Assembly (NCBI GenBank): GCA_016790225.1
Contig: JAEUOZ010000061.1
Coordinates: 1-64,000 of the forward strand
DNA: 64,000 nucleotides
Direction of reading: 5' to 3'
From: Rubrivivax sp.
GTDB taxonomy: Bacteria; Pseudomonadota; Gammaproteobacteria; Burkholderiales; Burkholderiaceae
The notes below the pieces were generated by a model. That model was given only the letters and a program-made list of their open reading frames with translations. It made no database searches and had not been told where the DNA came from. Position numbers and translations under genes: made by a program. Below, piece after piece: positions 43,601 through 52,989 of this stretch (its first letter is position 1; each line of letters begins with the position of its first letter).

Positions 43601-44695
43601 CTACACCCCCACCACCACCCGATGCACCAGGTGCAGCTTGGCCACGGCGGCCCGGCTCAGCACGAAGGGATAGAAGTCGGGCTGGCCCATGCTGCGCGAC
43701 AGCTCGTTCAGCACCGCGGTGAGTTCCAGCCAGCCGTTGAGCAGCCGCAGAAACCGCGGCGCATCGGCCTCGTTGTCCAGCGCGTCGCGGCCGAAGGGCT
43801 GGATCGCCATGTCCACGTCATCGGCCGACAGCCCGTAGCTCAAGGCGGTATCCACCGTGTCGATCAGGTGCAGGTAGTGCGCGAAGCTCTCGGCCCAGTC
43901 TTCCCACGGGTGGGTGCTGGCGTAGGCGCTGATGAAGGACTGGCTCCAGTCGGCGCGCGGCCCATGCTGGTAGTGGCGCTGCAGCGCCGCCGCGTAGCTT
44001 TCCCGCTCGTCGCCGAAGCGCTGGCGAAACAGCGGCAACCAGCCGCTGCCGGCCACCAGCCGATCCCAGTAGTAGTGGCCGATCTCATGGCGCAGATGGC
44101 CCAGCAGCGTGCGGTAGGGCTCGCGCAGCGCCCGGCGGATCTGCTCGCGCCGTGCATCGTCGGCCTCCTCCACGTTCAGCGTGATCAGGCCGCCCGCGTG
44201 GCCCGTGAGCACCGCTGCGCCCGGCAGCGGCCGCAGGAAATCGAACATCAGGCCGCGGGCCGGGTCTTCGGTGAGGCGCGAATGGACCGGCAGGCCCAGC
44301 GCCAGCAGCTGCGACACCAGCCTTCGCTTGGCGGTCTCGATCGCTCGCCAGGCCTCGCGGTTGTCGTCCTGCGCCAGATCCGGCAACGTGCGGTTGAGCC
44401 GGCAGGCGCGGCACAGGCCGCCCTGGCGCGCCGCCTCGCGGGCCGGCAGCAGCCAGTTGCAGCCCACGGCCGTGAAGTTGACGCAGCGCTGCTGCGGTGC
44501 ACCGTCAGGCCCGGGCAGCGGCAAGGGGCGCAGCGCCAGACTTGCGGGGTCGAAGCCCAGCGGCGTTCCGCAGGCCAGGCACTGCGAGTTGCCGAAGAAG
44601 ACCTGCGCGCCGCAACGGCAGCGCCAGCTGCGTGCCGCCTGCGGGCGGGCCAGCGCCACCTGAAGGCGCTCGAAGAGGGTATCCAGCCATCCCAT
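43601..44695 (-). CDS. Putative zinc-binding metallopeptidase with N-terminal zinc ribbon
   Basis: 364 residues. The N-terminal ribbon has cysteines at 26, 28, 39 and 42 (CRCGAQVFFGNSQCLACG), and a second Cys-rich loop lies around RCVNFTAVGCNWL and GGLCRACRLN. The catalytic HEIGH is at residues 203-207 (LRHEIGHYYWDRL), with DWAESFAHYLHLIDTVDTAL downstream, where the Glu or His may be the third ligand. This matches a family of uncharacterised bacterial metallopeptidases (Peptidase_Mx type). No signal peptide, so probably cytoplasmic. It is divergent from the cobalamin riboswitch. Its physiological substrate is unknown. Confidence 0.82.
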   Translation of the reverse strand: MGWLDTLFERLQVALARPQAARSWRCRCGAQVFFGNSQCLACGTPLGFDPASLALRPLPLPGPDGAPQQRCVNFTAVGCNWLLPAREAARQGGLCRACRLNRTLPDLAQDDNREAWRAIETAKRRLVSQLLALGLPVHSRLTEDPARGLMFDFLRPLPGAAVLTGHAGGLITLNVEEADDARREQIRRALREPYRTLLGHLRHEIGHYYWDRLVAGSGWLPLFRQRFGDERESYAAALQRHYQHGPRADWSQSFISAYASTHPWEDWAESFAHYLHLIDTVDTALSYGLSADDVDMAIQPFGRDALDNEADAPRFLRLLNGWLELTAVLNELSRSMGQPDFYPFVLSRAAVAKLHLVHRVVVGV

Positions 44696-44785
44696 CTGCG
44701 CAGTGTGCAGCAGCTCGGCGGGCTACTGCAGCCGGCTGCACAGCGGCCCCGCGGGCGGTGTCAGATCCACGCAGTACCATGCGCC

Positions 44786-45018
44786 TCGTTGGTGCTGTCG
44801 CCGGCCGCTCAGGGCGGCACAGTTCAACGGGAATCAGGACGCGCAGGCCCGCCCGCGCCAACCTGAGCTGCCCCCGCAACGGTAAGCGGACGGGAGCGCA
44901 TCGGCCCACAGAGCCCTGCCCTCCCCGCTCGTGTCGAACATCCACTGGAAGCCGGTGCCCTGCACCGGTTTCTGGGAAGGACACACGGGTCGTCTCCGTC
45001 AGCCCGGATACCGGCCAA
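44786..45018 (+). ncRNA. Cobalamin (AdoCbl) riboswitch
   Basis: Conserved blocks of the B12 riboswitch appear in order: TTGGTGCTG (about 44789), GGGAATCAGG (about 44830), the core CTGAGCTGCCCCCGCAACGG (44863-44882) with GTAAGCG, then TCTGGGAAGGAC (about 44971) and the B12 box AGCCCGGATACCGGCC (45001-45016). It lies 98 bases upstream of the btuB start within a 420-base leader that has no other gene. Binding of adenosylcobalamin would lower translation or transcription of the btuBFCD operon. The expression platform probably lies between 45019 and 45115. Confidence 0.95.
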
Positions 45019-45115
45019 CACGGCGCCGCCGCTTGCCCTTGTCGGGCAGGCGGTCGGCAAGAGGTGCTGGCCTGCGGGGAAGCAGGTCCGGCACGCGCAA
45101 CCGGTCCCCTTCGTC

Positions 45116-47089
45116 ATGTTCTCCCCCTGCCCCCGCCTTCCGCGTGCTGCGGATGCCTCTCGTCGGCCGTCCCTGTGCGGCCTGGCTGCCTTGCTGACGG
45201 CCATCCTGCCGATCCAGGCGCTGTCACAGACCCCGCCCCGCCCAGCCGCACCCGCCGGCAACCCGCCGATCAGCTTGCCCGTGGCGGCGCCGGCCAGCAC
45301 CGAAGGCCGATCGCTCGCCGATCTGCTGCAGGCGCCCGCCACCAGCACGGTGGTGGTCACCGCCACCCGCACACCGCAGCGCATCGACCAGGCGCTGGCG
45401 GACGTGAGCGTCATCGACCGCGCCCAGATCGAGGCCGCCGGCGGCCGCACGCTGGCCGATCTGCTGTCGCGCCAGGCCGGCGTGCAATCCTGGGCCAACG
45501 GCGGGCTCGGCGCACCGGCCTCCGTCTCGCTGCGCGGCATGGAGAGCCGCCACACGCTGCTGCTGATCGACGGCGTTCGCTATGGCTCGGCCACGCTGGG
45601 CACGCCGATCTGGGACAACCTGCCGCTGGACCTGATCGAGCGCATCGAGATCGTGCGCGGGCCGATGTCCGCCCTCTACGGCAGCGATGCCGTGGGTGGC
45701 GTGGTGCAGATCTTCACGCGCAGCGGCAGCGAAGGCCTGCGGCCCGATGCCTCGTTGACAGCCGGCAGCCGCGGCTATGGGGAAGCGGCCGCCGGCCTGC
45801 GCCTGGGCAGCGGGCCGCTGGATGCCCAGCTGCGGCTGCAGCACCTGCGCACCCGGGGCGCATCGGCCACCAACGAGCGGGTGCCCTTTGGCCAGTTCAA
45901 TGCCGATGACGACGGCTTCCGGCAGAGCAGCGCGCAGGCACGCCTGGGTCTGCGCCTGGGCACCTGGCGCGCCGAGGCACTGCTGCTGGCCGCGGACGGC
46001 CAGGTGGCCTACGACGATGGTCCAGGTGCCGATGCGCGGGCCGATGTGCGCACGGCCCTGCAGTCGCTCAGCTTGAGCGGCACACTGGCCAGCGGCTGGA
46101 AGACCACGCTGCGTGCGGCGCGCTCGGAAGACATCAACGAGGTGCTGGCCAGCGCCTCGCCCTGGGCGCAGCTGGGCGCCACCGGCACGGTGCAACGCCA
46201 GTTGAGCTGGGAAAACCAGATCGATACGCCCTGGGGCCAGGCCTTCGTGCTGGCCGAGGGGCTGACGCAGACCGTGCGCCGGCCGGGCACGCCCTACGAC
46301 GTGTCAAGGCGCAGCATCAACGGCCTGGCGCTGGGCCTGAACGGCTCGTCCGGGCGGCAGCACTGGCAGGGCCAGCTGCGGCGCGATCGCAACTCGCAGT
46401 TCGGCAGCCCGACCACGGGCACGCTGGCCTACGGGTTGGATCTGCTGCCGGGCGTGCGCCTGGGTTTTTCCACCGGCAAGAGCTTTGTCGCGCCGAGCTT
46501 CAACCAGCTGTACTTCCCTGGCTTCGGCAACCCGGCCCTGCTGCCCGAAGAAGGCCTGCAGAACGAGCTGAGCCTGCGCTGGCAGGGCGCGGGCAGCAGC
46601 GTGCGCATGGCCTGGTTCGATCACCGCATCCGCGGCTACATCAGCAGCGGCGCACAGCCCACCAACATCCCCCGCACGCGGGTCGACGGCCTCAGCGCGA
46701 GCGCCGAAACGCTGATCGGGCCCTGGAGCCTGTCGGTGGCGCTGGACCTGCTGAACCCGCGCAACGATACGGCCGGCAGCGCCAACGCCGGCAAGCGCCT
46801 GCCGCGCCGCGCCGCGGAGAGCCTGCGCCTCGCAGCCGACTGGCAGGGTCGCGCCTTGCGCCTGGGCGGCTCGTTCGTCGCACAAGGTGAACGGTTTGAC
46901 GATGCCGCCAACACCCGCAGGCTGCCCGGCCATGCGCTGCTGGATCTGCGCGCCGACTGGACGCTGGCAGCCGCCTGGACCCTGGGCCTGAAGCTCAACA
47001 ACGCCCTGGGCCAGCGCTACGAGACCACGTACGGCTACAACGCCCCCGGGCGCGAGGCCTTCGTGACGCTGCGCTGGGCCCAGCGCTGA
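45116..47089 (+). CDS. btuB: TonB-dependent vitamin B12 outer-membrane receptor
   Basis: 657 residues. A signal peptide ends near ALSQ; the TonB-box-like TVVVTATRTPQRIDQALADV is followed by the plug domain (LLSRQAGVQSWANGGLGAPA, SLRGMESRHTLLLIDGVRYG, IERIEIVRGPMSALYGSDAV) and a 22-strand barrel ending EAFVTLRWAQR. The riboswitch upstream and the btuFCD genes downstream identify the substrate as a corrinoid. It moves B12 across the outer membrane with TonB energy. The N-terminal region before the plug is Pro-rich. The btuF gene starts eight bases after its stop. Confidence 0.92.
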   Translation: MFSPCPRLPRAADASRRPSLCGLAALLTAILPIQALSQTPPRPAAPAGNPPISLPVAAPASTEGRSLADLLQAPATSTVVVTATRTPQRIDQALADVSVIDRAQIEAAGGRTLADLLSRQAGVQSWANGGLGAPASVSLRGMESRHTLLLIDGVRYGSATLGTPIWDNLPLDLIERIEIVRGPMSALYGSDAVGGVVQIFTRSGSEGLRPDASLTAGSRGYGEAAAGLRLGSGPLDAQLRLQHLRTRGASATNERVPFGQFNADDDGFRQSSAQARLGLRLGTWRAEALLLAADGQVAYDDGPGADARADVRTALQSLSLSGTLASGWKTTLRAARSEDINEVLASASPWAQLGATGTVQRQLSWENQIDTPWGQAFVLAEGLTQTVRRPGTPYDVSRRSINGLALGLNGSSGRQHWQGQLRRDRNSQFGSPTTGTLAYGLDLLPGVRLGFSTGKSFVAPSFNQLYFPGFGNPALLPEEGLQNELSLRWQGAGSSVRMAWFDHRIRGYISSGAQPTNIPRTRVDGLSASAETLIGPWSLSVALDLLNPRNDTAGSANAGKRLPRRAAESLRLAADWQGRALRLGGSFVAQGERFDDAANTRRLPGHALLDLRADWTLAAAWTLGLKLNNALGQRYETTYGYNAPGREAFVTLRWAQR

Positions 47090-47097
47090 CGGCCCGG

Positions 47098-48045
47098 ATG
47101 AGGCGCTGGATGATCGCGCTGGAACGTCCCGGGGCTGGCCACGGGCCCAGATCGCCGGGCTGGCGCGCCAGGGCCCGGGTCTGGCTGCTGGCTGCTGCGC
47201 TGGCCTGGGTCGCAGGGCCCGCGCTGGCGCAGGGCCCCGTGCGCATCGTGGATGACCGCGGCGTCGCCCTGGAATTCGGCCGGCCCCCGCAGCGCATCGT
47301 CAGCCTGCTGCCTTCGTTGACCGAGATGCTGTGCGCGTTGCAGGCCTGCGACCGGCTGGTGGGTGTGGACCGCTGGTCCGACTGGCCGGACGCGGTGCGC
47401 GGCCTGCCAAGGCTGGGCGGCATCGACGATGTGGCGCTCGAAGCGCTGGTGCGCCTGAAGCCGGACGTGGTGCTGGCAGCCCGCTCGCAGCGCCTGCTGG
47501 AGCGGCTGGAAGCCCTGGGGCTGAAGGTGGTGGCGCTGGAATCCGACCGGCATGCCGATGTGCAGCGCAGCTTGCAGGTGCTGTCGGCCCTGCTGGGACG
47601 CCCTGACGAAGGCACACGGGTCTGGGCCCGGCTGCAGGCCGAGCTGGATGCCGCGGCCGCGCGGGTGCCGCCCCAGTTGCGCGGGCGCAGCGTCTATGTG
47701 GAGATCGGCTCCGGCGGCTACGCGGCGGGGCCTGCGTCCTTCGTCGGTGAGACGCTCACGCGGCTGGGGCTGGCCAATGCGGCGCCCAGCGACGCAGGGC
47801 CCTTTCCGCGCCTGAACCCGGAATTCGTGCTGCGCGCGCAGCCCGAGCTGGTGATCGGCAGCGCACGCGTTGTGCGGGGCATGCCCTCGCGGCCCGGCTG
47901 GCAGGGGCTGGCCGCGCTGCGCGAAGGGCGTGTCTGCGCGCTGGAAACCCCGGCCTGGAACGCGCTGGTCCGCCCCGGGCCGCGGCTGGGCGAAGCGGCC
48001 GGCTTGATCGCCGATTGCCTTTCGCGCCTGCCGGCCCGGCCCTGA
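47098..48045 (+). CDS. btuF: Periplasmic vitamin B12-binding protein
   Basis: 315 residues of the PeriplasBP_2 fold: DRGVALEFGRPPQRIVSLLP, SLTEMLCALQACDRLVGVDR, WSDWPDAVRGLPRLGGIDDV, ALVRLKPDVVLAARSQRLLE and YVEIGSGGYAAGPASFVGET. The signal region ends near GPALAQ, preceded by a long, Arg-rich N-terminus of about 25 residues, so a start further downstream is possible. It carries corrinoid from BtuB to BtuCD. No lipobox Cys, hence soluble in the periplasm. It lies between btuB and btuC under the riboswitch. Confidence 0.9.
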   Translation: MRRWMIALERPGAGHGPRSPGWRARARVWLLAAALAWVAGPALAQGPVRIVDDRGVALEFGRPPQRIVSLLPSLTEMLCALQACDRLVGVDRWSDWPDAVRGLPRLGGIDDVALEALVRLKPDVVLAARSQRLLERLEALGLKVVALESDRHADVQRSLQVLSALLGRPDEGTRVWARLQAELDAAAARVPPQLRGRSVYVEIGSGGYAAGPASFVGETLTRLGLANAAPSDAGPFPRLNPEFVLRAQPELVIGSARVVRGMPSRPGWQGLAALREGRVCALETPAWNALVRPGPRLGEAAGLIADCLSRLPARP

Positions 48046-48076
48046 GCATCGGCGCGCCTCACGGACACGCGGCACC

Positions 48077-49105
48077 ATGGAACGGCCTCTCGATGCCGCA
48101 CGGGCGCGCCAGCGGCTGCTGCTGATGCTGGCCCTGGGAGGCCTGGCGGGCCTGCTGCTGGGCCTGATGGCCGGCAGCGAGGGGCTGTCCTGGGCCAGCT
48201 TGCGCTCGGACGCCACGGGCCCGCAAGCTGCTGTGCTGATCGGCGAGATCCGCGCGCCGCGCACGCTGGGCGCGGCCCTGGTGGGCGCGCTGCTGGGCCT
48301 GGGCGGCGCGCTGGCCCAGGGCGTCTTTCGCAACCCGCTGGCCGATCCCTACCTTCTGGGTTCAGCGGCCGGTGCGTCGCTGGGCGTGGTGATGGTGCTG
48401 GCCCTGGGCGCGGGCCTGGGCGGCCTGGCCGGCGCCGAAGGCTGGCTGCCGGGCCTGCAGCGGCTGGGCGTGGTCGGCGCGGCCTTTCTGGGGGCGCTGG
48501 CGGGCGTGGGACTCACGCTGCTGCTCTCGCGCGGCGCGCAGCAGACGCTGCGCCTGCTGCTGGCCGGCATCGTGGTCGGCGTGCTGCTGACAGCCGTCAA
48601 CGAGCTGCTGACGACCCTCTCGCTGGACGCCTTGCGCGGTCGCCAGCAGTTTCTGCTGGGCAGCACCGCGCTGCTGGGCTGGGGCGCGGTGGGCTGGATG
48701 GCCGCCGGGCTGGCCATCGCCCTGCCCCTGGCGCTGCGCGCCTCGCGTGTGCTGGACGCGCTGACGCTGGGCGAAGACAGCGCCGCCAGCCTGGGGCTGA
48801 ATCTGGCGCGCTGGCGGCTGGGCCTGCTGGCCCTGATGGCGCTGTGCACCGGCCTGGCCGTGGCGCACGCCGGCCTGATCGCCTTTGTCGGCCTGGTGGC
48901 GCCGCATGTGGTGCGGCGCCTCGCCCCCTCGGCGCACGGCTTCCTGCTCGTGGCCAGTGCTGCCACGGGCGCGGTGCTGCTGCTGATCGCCGATGTGCTG
49001 GCGCGCGCGCTGATGGCGCCGCAGGAGCTGCCGGTGGGCCTGATCACGGCGGTGCTGGGCGGGCTGTACCTGGTGTGGCTGCTGCAGTCGCAGGAGCGCC
49101 GATGA
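48077..49105 (+). CDS. btuC: Vitamin B12 ABC transporter permease
   Basis: 342 residues, about ten membrane spans of the FecCD type. Conserved segments include GEIRAPRTLGAALVGALLGL, GGALAQGVFRNPLADPYLLG, SAAGASLGV and the cytoplasmic coupling region GEDSAASLGLNL, followed by GLIAFVGLVAPHVVRRLAPS. It forms the inner-membrane channel with BtuD. The stop overlaps the btuD start by ATGA (49102-49105). Fourth component order after btuB and btuF makes the uptake system complete. Confidence 0.93.
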   Translation: MERPLDAARARQRLLLMLALGGLAGLLLGLMAGSEGLSWASLRSDATGPQAAVLIGEIRAPRTLGAALVGALLGLGGALAQGVFRNPLADPYLLGSAAGASLGVVMVLALGAGLGGLAGAEGWLPGLQRLGVVGAAFLGALAGVGLTLLLSRGAQQTLRLLLAGIVVGVLLTAVNELLTTLSLDALRGRQQFLLGSTALLGWGAVGWMAAGLAIALPLALRASRVLDALTLGEDSAASLGLNLARWRLGLLALMALCTGLAVAHAGLIAFVGLVAPHVVRRLAPSAHGFLLVASAATGAVLLLIADVLARALMAPQELPVGLITAVLGGLYLVWLLQSQERR

Positions 49106-49908
49106 GCGCCGCCCCGCACCCGCTTGCAGGCGCTGCCGCCACGGGCCGGCTGGAGCTGGACAGCGTCGTGTGGGCCTATGGCTCGCGCACCGTGCTGCAG
49201 GGCGTGAGCACGGCGTTTGCGCACGGCTGGACGGCCCTGGTCGGCCCCAACGGTGCCGGCAAGAGCAGCCTGCTGCGCGTGGCGGCCGGCCTGTTGACAC
49301 CGCAGGCTGGCACGGTGCGGCTGGACGGCCAGGCGCTGCACGGCCCGGCCGCGTTGTCCGGCCTGGCGCGCGGACGGCGCATCGCGTGGCTCTCGCAAGG
49401 CGGCGAGATCACCGGCGAGCTCACGCTGCGCGAAACCGTCGCGCTGGGCCGTCTGCCGCACCTGGGGCTGCTGGGCGCGGCCGGGCCGGCAGACGAAGCG
49501 GCGATCGAGCGCGCCATGGCCATCACCGAGTGCCAGGCCTGGCAGCACCGCCGGCTGTCGGAGCTCTCCGGCGGTGAGCGCCAGCGCGGCCTGCTGGCCC
49601 GCGCACTGGCCAGCGAGGCCGATGTGCTGCTGCTGGACGAGCCCACCACGCACCTGGATCCGCCGCACCAGATCGCCCTGGCGCGCCTGGCGCGCCAGCT
49701 GGCCGCCACGCACACCGTGGTGACGGTGATGCACGACCTGAGCCTGGCACTGGCGGCCGATCGCGTGCTGCTGCTGGAGGACGGCCGCATCCGCGCGGAT
49801 GCACCCGCGCACGAGCCCGCCCTGCACGAGGCCTTGTGCCAGAGCTTCGGCCAGGCCATCCGCATCCGCTGGGAAGACGGGCGCGCCTGGGTGCAGCCGC
49901 AGTGGTGA
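49102..49908 (+). CDS. btuD: Vitamin B12 ABC transporter ATPase
   Basis: 268 residues. Walker A is LVGPNGAGKSSLLRVAAGLL, the signature LSGGERQRGLLARAL, Walker B VLLLDEPTTHLDP and switch His MHDLSLALAAD. This is the FecE/BtuD type of ATPase. It starts within the btuC stop (ATGA). It powers corrinoid import by BtuC. The operon ends here; the 134 bases to galE contain no clear terminator. Confidence 0.92.
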   Translation: MSAAPHPLAGAAATGRLELDSVVWAYGSRTVLQGVSTAFAHGWTALVGPNGAGKSSLLRVAAGLLTPQAGTVRLDGQALHGPAALSGLARGRRIAWLSQGGEITGELTLRETVALGRLPHLGLLGAAGPADEAAIERAMAITECQAWQHRRLSELSGGERQRGLLARALASEADVLLLDEPTTHLDPPHQIALARLARQLAATHTVVTVMHDLSLALAADRVLLLEDGRIRADAPAHEPALHEALCQSFGQAIRIRWEDGRAWVQPQW

Positions 49909-50042
49909 GGCGTGCCGCCTGGGCCAGAGCGCCGGCCGGCACAAAGTCCCTGAACTAGGGGCAGCGCGACGCGGTGACAGGCTGGCCGGTACGCGGCCGC
50001 CGCACCACAATCCCGGGCTGTTGCGGCACGTCACCCCCATCC

Positions 50043-51056
50043 ATGCAGATCCTCGTCACCGGCGGCGCCGGATACATCGCCAGCCACACCGCCCTGTCCC
50101 TGATCGAGCAAGGCCATGTGCCGGTCTTGCTGGACAACTTCGTCAACAGCAAGCCGGCGGTGATCGACCGCCTGGAAGCGCTGGCCGGTCAGCGCCCGGT
50201 GCTGCTGCGCGCTGACGTGCGTGACGCGGCCTTCGTGGCGCAGGCGCTGCGCGAGCACCGCATCGAGGCCGTGATCCACTTCGCGGCGCTCAAGGCGGTG
50301 GGCGAATCCGTGGAACAGCCGCTGGCCTACTACGACAACAACATCAACGGCACGCTCGCGCTGCTGGCGGCGATGCGCCAGACGGGCGTGAAGACGCTGG
50401 TCTTCAGCTCCTCGGCAACCGTATACAGCGCCAGCCAGCCCATGCCGCTGAGCGAAGACGGCGCGCTGGGCGCCGTCAATCCTTACGGGCGCACCAAGCT
50501 GATGGTCGAGCAGATCCTCGCGGACGTGGCGGCAGCGGACCCGACACTGTCCTTCACCTCGCTGCGCTACTTCAACCCGGTGGGCGCGCACCCCAGCGGC
50601 ACCATCGGCGAAGACCCGCGCGGCACGCCCAACAACCTGATGCCCTACGTGGCGCAGGTGGCCGTGGGCCGGCTGCCGCGACTGCGCGTCTTCGGCAACG
50701 ACTACCCCACGCCGGACGGCACTGGCGTGCGCGACTACATCCACGTCTGCGATCTGGCCGAGGGCCACGTCGCCGCCATCGACCACGGCCATGGCCGCGC
50801 CGGCTACCACGTGTTCAATCTGGGCACCGGCAAGGGCTCCAGCGTGATGGACGTGCTGGAAGCCTTCAGCCGCGCCTGCGGCAAGACCCTGCCCTATGAG
50901 GTGGTGCCGCGCCGCGCAGGCGATGTGGCCGCCTGCTGGGCGGACCCCGCCACCGCGCAGCGCGTGCTGGGCTGGACCGCAAGCCGAACGCTGGAGATGA
51001 TGTGCGACGACGCCTGGCGCTGGCAGAGCCGCAACCCGCTGGGCTTTCCGGACTGA
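50043..51056 (+). CDS. galE: UDP-glucose 4-epimerase
   Basis: 337 residues, the usual length. The NAD motif reads TGGAGYIASHTALSL (third glycine of GxxGxxG replaced by Ala), with HFAALKAVGESVEQPLAYYD, catalytic Ser/Thr in FSSSATVYS, Tyr-Lys in NPYGRTKLMVEQI, and the substrate loop RYFNPVGAHPSGTIGEDPRG. The C-terminus ends WQSRNPLGF, a GalE trait. It interconverts UDP-glucose and UDP-galactose for surface polysaccharide. The start at 50043 begins at the Rossmann strand. It follows the btu operon but is probably independently transcribed. Confidence 0.93.
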   Translation: MQILVTGGAGYIASHTALSLIEQGHVPVLLDNFVNSKPAVIDRLEALAGQRPVLLRADVRDAAFVAQALREHRIEAVIHFAALKAVGESVEQPLAYYDNNINGTLALLAAMRQTGVKTLVFSSSATVYSASQPMPLSEDGALGAVNPYGRTKLMVEQILADVAAADPTLSFTSLRYFNPVGAHPSGTIGEDPRGTPNNLMPYVAQVAVGRLPRLRVFGNDYPTPDGTGVRDYIHVCDLAEGHVAAIDHGHGRAGYHVFNLGTGKGSSVMDVLEAFSRACGKTLPYEVVPRRAGDVAACWADPATAQRVLGWTASRTLEMMCDDAWRWQSRNPLGFPD

Positions 51057-51181
51057 AACCGCGGCGGCGGATCGGGCCGCACCGGCTTGCCAGAGACTGG
51101 CCACCCGCGCCGAAGCGAGGCCTGGCGACAGCCCCACGGTAAGCTTGGCCGCCTGATGCGCCGCACGTCGCCCCCCGCTTC

Positions 51182-52285
51182 ATGCTCACCGGCCTGATCC
51201 TCACCCCTTCGGGTTTTGTCGAGGGCCGGCTGCGCGTGGCCGAGGGCCGCATCCTCGCCATCGACGGCGAGCCACGCGATGAGGGGCGGGCCCGCGCCCA
51301 GCCGCTGCCGCTGCTGCTGCCCGGCTTCATCGATCTGCACGTCCATGGCGGCGCCGGCGCCGACGTGATGGATGCCGGCGAGGCCGTGCACACGCTGGCG
51401 CGGCTGCATGCGCAGCACGGCACCACCGCGCTGCTGGCCACCACGATGACGGCGCCGCTGCCCGAGATCGAGGCCGCACTGCGCGCACTGGCGCCCGCTT
51501 GCTCGGCCCAGCGGCCAGGCCAGGCCCGCGTGCTGGGCGTGCACCTGGAAGGGCCCTACATCCATCCTCAGCGGCTGGGCGCGCAGCCGCCCTTTGCACG
51601 CTTGCCGCTGCTGCAGGAGATCCTTCACCTGCATCGGCTCGCGCCCATCCGCGTGCTCACCCTGGCACCTGAGGTCGAGGGCGCGCTGCCGCTCATTCCG
51701 GCCCTGGTGCAGGCCGGCTTGCGCGTGCAGATCGGCCACAGCCAGGCCAGCTACGAGCAGGCCGTGGCCGCGCTGCAGGCCGGGGCCAGCGGCTTCACGC
51801 ACCTGTATAACGCGATGAGTGCGTTGCAGCACCGTGCGCCCGGCGTGGTGGGCGCCGCACTGGCTCACGCCCGGCATGCCGAGCTGATTGCCGATGGCGT
51901 GCACGTGCACCCGGGCGCGATGCAGGTGGCACTGCGTGCCGTGCCGGGGCTGTTTGCCGTCTCCGACGCCACCGCGGCCACCGGCATGCCCGATGGCGAA
52001 TACCGGCTGGGCCGCCACACAGTGACACGCTGCCGCGATGCCGTGCGCCTGCCGGACGGCACGCTCGCCGGCAGCGTGCTCACACTCGATCAAGCCCTGC
52101 GCAACCTGGTGCAGATGGGCCTTTCCGTCGCGCAGGCCTCACGCTGCACCAGCACCCACGCGGCCGATTACCTGGGCGAAGGCGAGCTGGGCCGCCTGAC
52201 GCCCGGCGCGCAGGCCGATGTCGTGGCCTTGCACCCGCAGACCCTGGCGGTGCAGGGCGTGTGGGTGGCCGGCGAGGCGGTCTAG
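51182..52285 (+). CDS. nagA: N-acetylglucosamine-6-phosphate deacetylase
   Basis: 367 residues. Metal and catalytic motifs are PGFIDLHVHGGAGADVMD, GVHLEGPYIHPQRLGA, QIGHSQASYEQ, THLYNAMSALQHR, LIADGVHVHPGAM and the catalytic Asp in AVSDATAATGMPDG. It removes acetate from GlcNAc-6-phosphate in the cytoplasm during amino-sugar recycling. The gene stands without nagB, nagE or nagR neighbours in this window. It lies after galE by 125 bases and is convergent with the dienelactone hydrolase gene. Confidence 0.93.
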   Translation: MLTGLILTPSGFVEGRLRVAEGRILAIDGEPRDEGRARAQPLPLLLPGFIDLHVHGGAGADVMDAGEAVHTLARLHAQHGTTALLATTMTAPLPEIEAALRALAPACSAQRPGQARVLGVHLEGPYIHPQRLGAQPPFARLPLLQEILHLHRLAPIRVLTLAPEVEGALPLIPALVQAGLRVQIGHSQASYEQAVAALQAGASGFTHLYNAMSALQHRAPGVVGAALAHARHAELIADGVHVHPGAMQVALRAVPGLFAVSDATAATGMPDGEYRLGRHTVTRCRDAVRLPDGTLAGSVLTLDQALRNLVQMGLSVAQASRCTSTHAADYLGEGELGRLTPGAQADVVALHPQTLAVQGVWVAGEAV

Positions 52286-52302
52286 GAGCGGGAGCGGCGC
52301 GC

Positions 52303-52989
52303 TCAGCCCAGGTGGCGCCCGAAGAAGCGCAGCGTGCGATCCCAGGCGATGCGCGCCCAGGCCTCGTCGTACTGCGTGATGGGCAAGCGCTGCGGGCCCT
52401 GCGCGGTCTCGTTGGCGAAGCCGTGCTGCGCCAGGTAGCGGTGCCCTTCGTAGGCCACGCCGGCGGCGGCCAGTTTCTCTTCCAGCGTATCCACCGTGGC
52501 GATCGGAAACGGGTTGTCCTGCGTGGCCCAGTGGGCCATCACCGGCACGCGGATGGCCTCCGCGTTCACGTAGTCCAGCGGCGGGTAGCCGTACCAGATG
52601 ACGCCGGCATCGGCCTCAGGCGCCATCTGCAGGCTCAGCACGGTGAGCGCGCCGCCCATGCAGAAGCCGGTGACGCCGACCTTGCCGCCGCGCGCCTTGA
52701 GAAACTGAGCCGCGCCGCGGATGTCCTGCGAGGCCGCGTCGCCAAAGTCCAGACCGGTCATCAGGTGATGCGCCTCCTCGGCCTCCACCGTGCTTTTGCC
52801 TCGGTAGAGATCGGGCACCAGCGCGGTAAAGCCCGCCTGGGCCACGCGCTGCGCCACGCCGCGGATCTGATCGTTGAGGCCCCACCACTCCTGGATCACC
52901 ACCACGGAGCCGACCGGCCGTTCGGCCGGGGCAAGGTAGCCGCTGACGGTCTTGCCGTCCGGGCGCTGGAACTGGATCGTCTCGGGCAT
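52303..52989 (-). CDS. Dienelactone hydrolase-family protein
   Basis: 228 residues of the alpha/beta-hydrolase fold. The nucleophile is Cys in VGVTGFCMGGALTV, the acid Asp in HWATQDNPFP and the His in AQHGFANETA, a Cys-His-Asp triad as in dienelactone hydrolase. Near the N-terminus VVVIQEWWGLNDQIRGVAQR is a strong family mark. The enzyme hydrolyses cyclic or activated esters; the true substrate is unknown in the absence of aromatic-degradation genes. It is divergent from the esterase at 53162, with 172 bases between starts. Confidence 0.88.
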   Translation of the reverse strand: MPETIQFQRPDGKTVSGYLAPAERPVGSVVVIQEWWGLNDQIRGVAQRVAQAGFTALVPDLYRGKSTVEAEEAHHLMTGLDFGDAASQDIRGAAQFLKARGGKVGVTGFCMGGALTVLSLQMAPEADAGVIWYGYPPLDYVNAEAIRVPVMAHWATQDNPFPIATVDTLEEKLAAAGVAYEGHRYLAQHGFANETAQGPQRLPITQYDEAWARIAWDRTLRFFGRHLG

